Assembly (NCBI RefSeq): GCF_020171745.1
Contig: NZ_JAIVAH010000035.1
Location: 1-34,504, forward strand
Length of the DNA stretch: 34,504 bases
Direction of reading: 5' to 3'
From: Prescottella equi
GTDB lineage: Bacteria; Actinomycetota; Actinomycetes; Mycobacteriales; Mycobacteriaceae
The notes below the pieces were generated by a model that saw only the letters and a program-made list of their open reading frames with translations, made no database searches and was not told where the DNA came from. The position numbers and the translations under genes were made by a program. Position 1 is the stretch's first letter; each line of letters starts with the position of its first letter. Below, in pieces: positions 29,982 to 34,504 of this stretch.

Positions 29982-30637
29982 CCTACCCAGTCGGCCCACC
30001 CCCTGACGGCGCGTACGTGGTCGGCTCCGACTACGGGCAGAGCGTCAGTGAGACGAACGCGATGGCGCTCATGACTGGCGGCGTGAAGGACGCTTTCGGT
30101 GGCGCGCAGAACAAGTTCAAGAACCAGTTTCAGGTGTTTACCGATGGGCAGCTCGCGCTGAACCAGCGCACTGACCTACTGTCGCCGCTACTCGACTTCG
30201 GGTCCGCCTATATGAACACAGATCAGGGGTTCAACCAGACCGGGCAGTGCTCGTTCTCAAACCAGATCGGCCCCATGCAGGGCTGCCGCCTCTCCAACGG
30301 TCGGATCATCCTGAATGACAGGGGGCTGTGGGATATTCGCTGCCAGCTCTGGTTCGACTACATCAACCTTTTGACTGGCACCGTCGAGTGGCAGATCCGG
30401 ATACTCACCCCGTCGGGGAGTGTGTTCTCGCAGACCCGCGCCAAGCTGAATGACAACGGGTCGCTGTCATCCACGAACATCTGCTCGGTCGTCGTGCCAG
30501 AGCCGGGCTATCAGGTGCAGGCATGGGTGTCGTACATCGCGGCGTTCCGCGGAATCCTTGGCGGGCCCGACCGCAATCGACTCACGGTCCAGCACATCTC
30601 CCGTGACACCGCCACGGGCAACACAGGACAGGGGTAA
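29978..30637 (+). CDS. Minor tail protein
   Basis: A 219-residue protein starting in an ATGA overlap. The first ~60 residues (VSETNAMALMTGGVKDAFGG) are helical and probably attach to the tail. The rest (GRIILNDRGLWDIRCQLWFD, TVEWQIRILTPSGSVFSQT) has the strand pattern of a C1q/TNF-like jelly roll often found in actinophage receptor-binding proteins. Function as tail tip component is inferred from pattern and place. Confidence 0.7.
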   Translation: MTYPVGPPPDGAYVVGSDYGQSVSETNAMALMTGGVKDAFGGAQNKFKNQFQVFTDGQLALNQRTDLLSPLLDFGSAYMNTDQGFNQTGQCSFSNQIGPMQGCRLSNGRIILNDRGLWDIRCQLWFDYINLLTGTVEWQIRILTPSGSVFSQTRAKLNDNGSLSSTNICSVVVPEPGYQVQAWVSYIAAFRGILGGPDRNRLTVQHISRDTATGNTGQG

Positions 30638-30639
30638 CA

Positions 30640-31053
30640 ATGACCATCCTGACTGGGACCGTCCGCGACATCGGCGCCTACGACGACCTCACCAACTTCA
30701 CGTTCGCCACCCCGACCGTCCGCGAGGACGACTCGGGCGACGGCATCATCACCACCCGCAAGGTTCGATGCCAAGCGGCCGCGGGCGTACTCACCACCCC
30801 AAACCTTGAGCCCGGCATCGCGATCCTCACCATCCAGGGCGACCCGCGCCCGTACCAGATCACCATCCCAGACTCGCCCACGCCAGTGCAGTTGTGGCCG
30901 CTGATCCAGGCCGCGACCCCGCCCGACCCGGGCGCGTGGACAACCGGGTATGTCTCCAACGCCGGCGGGATCGCTCGCGTCAAGGCGGTACCGCTCACGG
31001 CGTACCCCGGCATGGCGAAAGACCCCGCCACCGTCTACGTGCTCTTCGAATAG
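30640..31053 (+). CDS. Tail-tip associated protein
   Basis: A 137-residue strand-rich protein (TILTGTVRDIGAYDDLTNFT; GIAILTIQGDPRPYQITIP; PVQLWPLIQAATPPD). Similar short proteins occur between tail fibre genes in phages of this host group and probably form part of the baseplate or fibre base. Two bases separate it from the previous stop. Confidence 0.65.
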   Translation: MTILTGTVRDIGAYDDLTNFTFATPTVREDDSGDGIITTRKVRCQAAAGVLTTPNLEPGIAILTIQGDPRPYQITIPDSPTPVQLWPLIQAATPPDPGAWTTGYVSNAGGIARVKAVPLTAYPGMAKDPATVYVLFE

Positions 31054-31077
31054 CCACCCATACCTCAGGAGTTCAGC

Positions 31078-31515
31078 ATGGCTCACATCGGCAAGTTCTA
31101 CGGCGGCTTCCTTCTGAGCGCCGTCAACAAGGAGATTGACCTCGACACCGACACGCTCAAGGTGATGCTGTGCACGTCGGCGTACACACCCGATCAGGAC
31201 GCGCATCGGTACAAGTCGTCGGTGACAGGCGAGGTATCCGGGTCCGGCTACAGCGCCGGCGGCGCCGCCCTCACCGGCGTCACCGTCACCTATAACGCGG
31301 CCACGAACACGCTCAAACTGGATGCCGACGACACCTCGTGGGCGGCAGCGACGATCACAGCCCGTCACGCGGTCATTTACGACAGCACACCCGGTTCCGA
31401 CGCGACCCGGCCCCTGATCGGATACATCACGTTCGACCAGGACATCTCATCGACCGCAGCCGCGTTCCAGCTGATCTGGGATTCCGCGGGCATCTGCACG
31501 ATGACCGTTTCCTAG
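31078..31515 (+). CDS. Minor tail protein
   Basis: A 145-residue protein with CAGGAG before ATG 31078. The pattern GKFYGGFLLSAVNKEIDLDT, LKVMLCTSAYTPDQDAHRY and RHAVIYDSTPGSDATRPLIG is common in actinophage tail regions (a small beta-sandwich structural protein). It probably decorates the tail tip. No enzymatic motif. Confidence 0.72.
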   Translation: MAHIGKFYGGFLLSAVNKEIDLDTDTLKVMLCTSAYTPDQDAHRYKSSVTGEVSGSGYSAGGAALTGVTVTYNAATNTLKLDADDTSWAAATITARHAVIYDSTPGSDATRPLIGYITFDQDISSTAAAFQLIWDSAGICTMTVS

Positions 31516-31530
31516 CCTCGGGAGGTAGCC

Positions 31531-32664
31531 GTGCCAATCGTCCAAGGCGGCAAGGTCGCGGCAGTTCTCCGCTACATCGACGAGGACGGCGTCGAGCATC
31601 ACGTAGTGCAGGTGCGCCTCGGTGACCACATGGTGTGGGACGGCACGATTCCCGCGTTGGCGTCGGTGCAACAGTTCGCGGCGTCGGGGCGAGTGCTTCC
31701 TCCGTCACCGTCGGCGGGCCAGTCAATCACCAGCCCGGACGTCTCGGCGACGTCAGAGTTCCGTGCGCTGACAGTCTCGGCCGGGGCTCGCGTCCCGATG
31801 CCCACCATGTCGGCAGCCGGGCAGCTTCACCCATCGGGCGTTGCCGCAGCGGTGTATGTGGAGATCCTGGCGGCGTCCGCAACTGCAGGGATGTCGAAAG
31901 TGTCGGCCGGGCAGGTGGCCGCGGGTGTCGCACGTGCGCCCGCATTCACGGGGAGTGCCGTCGTCGTGCCGCCTACGGTCGTGATACCAGCGGCCGTGAA
32001 CGTGCAACTCGCCACAAGCGCAGGCGAGGTGCGGTCGGTAACCGTCAACGGGCTAGCTCTCGCGCAGGCGGTAGCAGCGGCGGCGTCCGGCCAGATGCGC
32101 ATTCCAGCACTCCGCGCAGGGCGGGCACAGGCCATGCCTCGTGCCACTGCTACCGCGAAGGCTCTCACGCCATCGGCATCGGGTGCTGCGGCGGCATTGG
32201 CGTCCACATTCGGGGCAGCTGGGCAGTTCCCCGCCGCAGTCGTCGCCGTGCCATATCCGGCGGGCATGGACAAGGTCGGCACACAGCAGATCCCCAGAGA
32301 CTCGAACATCTCTCTCCCGCTCTTCCCTCGCGCAACGAAGGTGCGCGGCTGGGCGGTGCGGGCAGGCTACCCGGGCACCGCGATCGTCGACGACGGTCTC
32401 GAGGCCAGCGCCGCTATGACGGTGAACTTCACCGGCAAGGTGACGTTCCAGGCCGGCGGAGTTGGAGTCTTCGTGCAGTTCATGGTCGTCAGGAATGATT
32501 CCGAGGTTCTAGCGATCGGCAACACGGGCTCCACACTGACTGGCACCGCGGCCCTGGCGCCGAACGACACACTCTCGCTCTACGCATGGGGGCAGGACTC
32601 GGTAGCCAACGCGTACCGAAACATCATCGAGGCGAACACCTACCTCTACTGGACGCTCAGCTAG
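31531..32664 (+). CDS. Tail fibre-like minor tail protein with degenerate repeats
   Basis: A 377-residue protein from GTG 31531 behind GGGAGG. Residues ~1-42 form a compact N-terminal domain (VAAVLRYIDEDGVEHHVVQ). Residues ~45-250 are an Ala/Val/Ser/Gly-rich stretch with loosely repeated short units that may form a fibrous shaft. The last ~120 residues (KVRGWAVRAGYPGTAIVDDG; MTVNFTGKVTFQAGG; TLSLYAWGQDSVANAYRN) look like a globular receptor-binding tip. Host-range determinant is the likely role. Confidence 0.72.
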   Translation: MPIVQGGKVAAVLRYIDEDGVEHHVVQVRLGDHMVWDGTIPALASVQQFAASGRVLPPSPSAGQSITSPDVSATSEFRALTVSAGARVPMPTMSAAGQLHPSGVAAAVYVEILAASATAGMSKVSAGQVAAGVARAPAFTGSAVVVPPTVVIPAAVNVQLATSAGEVRSVTVNGLALAQAVAAAASGQMRIPALRAGRAQAMPRATATAKALTPSASGAAAALASTFGAAGQFPAAVVAVPYPAGMDKVGTQQIPRDSNISLPLFPRATKVRGWAVRAGYPGTAIVDDGLEASAAMTVNFTGKVTFQAGGVGVFVQFMVVRNDSEVLAIGNTGSTLTGTAALAPNDTLSLYAWGQDSVANAYRNIIEANTYLYWTLS

Positions 32665-32672
32665 GAGGGCGC

Positions 32673-32813
32673 ATGGAAACGGTCACCCTCTCGGGCCTTC
32701 CCGGGCACACCATCACCCTCGCCGTCGACGGCGCCTGGCTCTCCTGCGAGGTCCGCGACAGCAGAGGCGAGATCCGATACTCGGCAGGCTGGGACACCAC
32801 ACCCACCGCATGA
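32673..32813 (+). CDS. Hypothetical 46-residue protein
   Basis: A small strand-rich protein (VTLSGLPGHTITLAVDGAWL, then SRGEIRYSAGW) behind AGGAGG at 32663-32668. It ends in an ATGA overlap with another small gene. It is probably a tail-tip accessory protein by position only. Confidence 0.6.
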   Translation: METVTLSGLPGHTITLAVDGAWLSCEVRDSRGEIRYSAGWDTTPTA

Positions 32814-32968
32814 CATTGGCCCCCACCCTTCACTGGGTGGGGGCCTTCAGTCGTTGGAACCGAACCCTGGCCGCCGGCGTCCAACCAGGTGTGGATGACG
32901 AGCTGTGGGACATCGCCCTATGGGAGGCCGAATACCAGCAGTGGCTGACCGACTCCGGACACGAGTAG
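32810..32968 (+). CDS. Hypothetical 52-residue protein overlapping a hairpin
   Basis: The ORF starts in an ATGA overlap and ends at TAG 32966. The C-terminal half (GVDDELWDIALWEAEYQQWL) is helical, acidic and Trp-rich, and looks like a real protein; third positions are mostly G/C. Its codons 4-12 form a perfect 11-bp hairpin. It is the last gene of the late operon and is followed by a second hairpin. Confidence 0.55.
   Translation: MTLAPTLHWVGAFSRWNRTLAAGVQPGVDDELWDIALWEAEYQQWLTDSGHE
32818..32845 (+). terminator. Perfect 11-bp hairpin inside the start of the last late gene
   Basis: GGCCCCCACCC (32818-32828), loop TTCACT, GGGTGGGGGCC (32835-32845), then TTC. It is terminator-like in strength but lies within a translated region, so ribosomes may open it. 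Confidence 0.65.
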
Positions 32969-33002
32969 GGGACGCGGCGTCTACCCCAAGCTGCGTCCCC
33001 TT
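32968..33002 (+). terminator. Terminator at the end of the late operon
   Basis: GGGGACGC (32968-32975) pairs with GCGTCCCC (32993-33000), loop of 17, followed by TT. It begins on the last base of the stop codon of the final late gene. Confidence 0.6.
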
Positions 33003-33050
33003 GCCCGCACGCCCGCTTCCCTCAGGCGCACCCCGACGATAGCACCACCA

Positions 33051-33066
33051 TCGAACACATGTGCGA
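33051..33066 (+). promoter_or_regulatory. SOS box (LexA operator), actinobacterial type
   Basis: TCGAACACATGTGCGA matches TCGAAC-N4-GTTCGA at 11 of 12 fixed positions. GAAAAT at 33065-33070 can serve as the -10 box, placing the transcript start near the GTG at 33077. LexA bound here would cover the promoter until DNA damage. Confidence 0.65.
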
Positions 33067-33076
33067 AAATGGGTGG

Positions 33077-33301
33077 GTGCCGATGTACGAACGCGCACCC
33101 AAGACATGCCCCAACGGCCACCCCCTCACAGCGGGGAAGGTGCTCGTCGGATGGTTCGCGTGCGGCTGCGCCGGCACCGGCGGACACCGCACCTATGACT
33201 GCCGCACCTGTGGGGCCATCCTGTACCGGCCAGACCATGAAGGGCGGCGCGACTACGGCAACCGATGGCGGCGGAAGGGAGCAGATTCGGATACTCGTTG
33301 A
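33077..33301 (+). CDS. Small zinc-binding protein under SOS-box control
   Basis: A 74-residue protein. GTG 33077 fits a leaderless transcript from the SOS-box promoter; ATG 33083 is two codons further and ATG 33059 lies inside the operator. The sequence has TCPNGHPLTAGKV, a CGC pair, and TYDCRTCGAIL, so two Cys/His knuckles could bind one zinc. The end is basic. It is separated from the late operon by a terminator and converges on the HNH gene with a 5-base gap. Expression upon DNA damage is inferred. Confidence 0.65.
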   Translation: MPMYERAPKTCPNGHPLTAGKVLVGWFACGCAGTGGHRTYDCRTCGAILYRPDHEGRRDYGNRWRRKGADSDTR

Positions 33302-33306
33302 ACTCG

Positions 33307-34266
33307 TCAGCCGCCGAGCGGATCGTCGGTGCGGTGCTCGATCCAGTGCAGGTGGAGCCAGTGCCTCTGTTTCTCGGCGAGTTGAACGTGAGTCGCGCTC
33401 CCGTGAAGTGCGGCGTAAGCCGGGTACTTTCGAATGTCCTCAGCCAGATCAATCGTTCCGCTGGAGTCAACAGCAAGAAGTCCAACGTCGAACAATCGAT
33501 GGAGATCGCGCCGGATCAGCAGCCCGCCTTGGTCCTTGTGCTCGCCGACCTTGGCGTAGCTGTACAGATGGCAAGCCTCCAGCACTGCTGACGGGCAGGG
33601 TCCCGTCAGGGCGCAGTGCTCTCCGTACTGCTTAAGCAGTGTTGCCCGGAAAGCTGGCTGCCCGAGTCGCACGCGAACGGGTCTTGTCGTGTGTCCACCT
33701 GCGATCTGGCTCTCCGTGACGGCGAGGGCGCGCAGCGGGTCGCCGGCCGTCACCTTCGCCAAGGCCTCCTTGAAGTCGTTCCACCGGAGGGGGCGGAAGC
33801 TGTTCTGGGACTTTGGATGAACGCAAAGGCTCCGCAGAGTTGCGCCGTCGAGGAGGCCTTCGAGGTCGATCCAGGCCTGATCGTGAGTGGATCTGTAGGT
33901 GTCGACTTCTTCCTCGATGACGACCGGGTCGTCGAATTCCACGCCGCAGTCGTCGCAGCGGTAGATCGGCTTCTTGGTTGTTCGAGGGACGACGTTGGCG
34001 AGACGGCAGTCAGGGCACCGGAGCCCGGGCTTGATCATTTTTCCTGTGTCGTCGATTCGCTCAATCACGGAGGCTCCGAGCAGGGTCTTCGCGTCCCATA
34101 GGACGACGACGTCTCCGGGATGGACTTTGGCATGGTTGTGGACTTTGCTGTCCCAACTGTAATGAGACGACGGATTATCGTCGTACTTCCCGCTGCCGAC
34201 GATGCGGCGGTAGTTGCCGGACTTCGACGTCGTTAGCCACGCGGTCCGCCCCTCGCCGAGTTCCAT
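33307..34266 (-). CDS. PUA/EVE-like + zinc ribbon + HNH endonuclease (candidate modification-dependent restriction enzyme)
   Basis: A 319-residue protein on the minus strand. The start at 34266 has GGGAGGGAA just upstream. Residues ~8-75 look like an EVE/PUA-superfamily reader (AWLTTSKSGNYRRIV ... HPGDVVVLWDAKTLLGASVIE). Residues 84-107 form a zinc ribbon (Cys84, 87, 104, 107). Residues ~205-270 form an HNH nuclease (HCALTGPCPSAVLEACHLYSYAK split, with His233, then LLIRRDLHRLFDVG with His256). Fusions of modified-base readers to HNH domains act as type IV-like restriction enzymes against phages with modified DNA. Position beside the attachment site and own orientation mark it as lysogen-expressed cargo. 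Target modification is unknown. Confidence 0.78.
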   Translation of the reverse strand: MELGEGRTAWLTTSKSGNYRRIVGSGKYDDNPSSHYSWDSKVHNHAKVHPGDVVVLWDAKTLLGASVIERIDDTGKMIKPGLRCPDCRLANVVPRTTKKPIYRCDDCGVEFDDPVVIEEEVDTYRSTHDQAWIDLEGLLDGATLRSLCVHPKSQNSFRPLRWNDFKEALAKVTAGDPLRALAVTESQIAGGHTTRPVRVRLGQPAFRATLLKQYGEHCALTGPCPSAVLEACHLYSYAKVGEHKDQGGLLIRRDLHRLFDVGLLAVDSSGTIDLAEDIRKYPAYAALHGSATHVQLAEKQRHWLHLHWIEHRTDDPLGG

Positions 34267-34475
34267 ACTGTTCCCTCCCGTCACCGAACCGAACAGGGAT
34301 CGTCGGTAGCATCCACCTGTTGGTAGCGCCACGAATGTATACGGCGTCTCTGACGAACCAGCTACAAGGCGTTGACGCGGTCAACACCCGACGGGAAAAC
34401 TACAGGTCACGAATCTGCGTCAACGCACCTCGATCCGACGCCGACTGCAGGTCAGTCCGTAAAAACCGTGATCAA
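34267..34475. promoter_or_regulatory. Promoter region of the HNH gene and phage arm of the attachment site
   Basis: No gene lies here. On the minus strand TATACA (plus-strand 34336-34341) is a good -10 box about 70 bases before the HNH start; the matching -35 is weak. Towards the tRNA remnant lies a cluster of GTTGAC motifs (34371-34424). Confidence 0.4.
34371..34424. repeat. Cluster of GTTGAC repeats near the attachment site
   Basis: GTTGAC (34371-34376) and GTCAAC (34380-34385) form an inverted repeat around GCG. GTTGACGC recurs in reverse as GCGTCAAC at 34417-34424, inside TGCGT-CA-ACGCA. Spacing suits an operator or integrase/excisionase arm sites. Confidence 0.45.
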
Positions 34476-34504
34476 CAAAGGGGTTCGAGTCCCCTTAGCT
34501 CCAC
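34476..34504 (+). other. attR core: 3' end of a tRNA-Ala gene
   Basis: The last bases hold a T-arm (AGGGG-TTCGAGT-CCCCT), the acceptor 3' strand TAGCTCC and the discriminator A, then the window ends in the C of CCA. The acceptor strand has T at position 70, which with G3 is the alanine identity pair. No matching 5' half (GGGGCTA) or anticodon arm occurs upstream, so this is a duplicated 3' tRNA end as left by integration, not a whole tRNA. Confidence 0.75.

Noticed and set aside
33059-33301. Start of the SOS-box gene at ATG 33059
   Set aside because: This ATG lies inside the LexA site; GTG 33077 or ATG 33083 fits the promoter better.
34425-34504. Complete tRNA gene at the right edge
   Set aside because: No 5' acceptor strand, D-arm or anticodon arm upstream of the T-arm; only the 3' part is present.
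1-34504. CRISPR array, insertion sequence or integrase
   Set aside because: No regularly spaced repeats, transposase or recombinase sequence was seen in the window; the integrase must lie to the left.

Overview
The window is the right-hand ~34.5 kb of a siphovirus-type prophage in a high-GC actinobacterium. Evidence for the host type is the very GC-rich third codon positions, frequent GTG starts, a WhiB-family regulator, a ReqiPepy6 Gp37-like tail protein, a phage gene 29 (DUF2744) family protein and a mycobacterial-type SOS box. Rhodococcus, Gordonia or a close Mycobacteriales relative is the best guess; the genus is inference. The right edge ends in the 3' part of a tRNA gene (T-arm and acceptor strand with U70, fitting tRNA-Ala) with no 5' half, which is what an attR site looks like. 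No integrase or immunity repressor is present, so the left part of the prophage lies outside the window.

Layout. (1) 1-7301: early operon of about two dozen small rightward genes, nearly all joined by ATGA/GTGA overlaps: DnaQ-like exonuclease (cut by the edge), excisionase-like HTH protein, replication-initiator-like protein, Holliday-junction-resolvase-like nuclease, a WhiB protein with extra zinc and HTH modules, a DUF433 protein and many unknowns. Two 15-16 codon ORFs fill gaps in the overlap chain. A strong hairpin closes the operon at 7351-7384. (2) 7402-9416: a divergent cargo pair of lower GC3, a membrane coiled-coil protein and a membrane pentapeptide-repeat protein. (3) 9553-20674: packaging and head genes (terminase small and large, portal, MuF-type minor head protein, scaffold, major capsid, connectors, tail terminator, major tail protein, tail chaperone pair with a -1 frameshift). 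(4) 20684-32968: tape measure, distal tail, Gp37-like, gene 29-like, lysis cassette (amidase endolysin, holin, second membrane protein), then host-range tail proteins. (5) 33051-34504: an SOS-box-controlled small zinc protein, a leftward PUA/EVE-like + zinc-ribbon + HNH endonuclease (candidate modification-dependent restriction enzyme), then attR.

The most notable system is in the head operon. The minor head protein at 12935-14755 carries, after a Pro/Gly-rich linker, a C-terminal domain resembling EndoU/BECR-fold RNase toxins. It is followed at once by a small very acidic protein fitting an immunity protein, then a strong terminator, then a small leftward zinc-ribbon gene. This looks like a polymorphic-toxin/immunity cassette loaded onto a virion protein. 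Together with the membrane pair and the HNH enzyme, the prophage carries at least three candidate conflict or defence cargo units.
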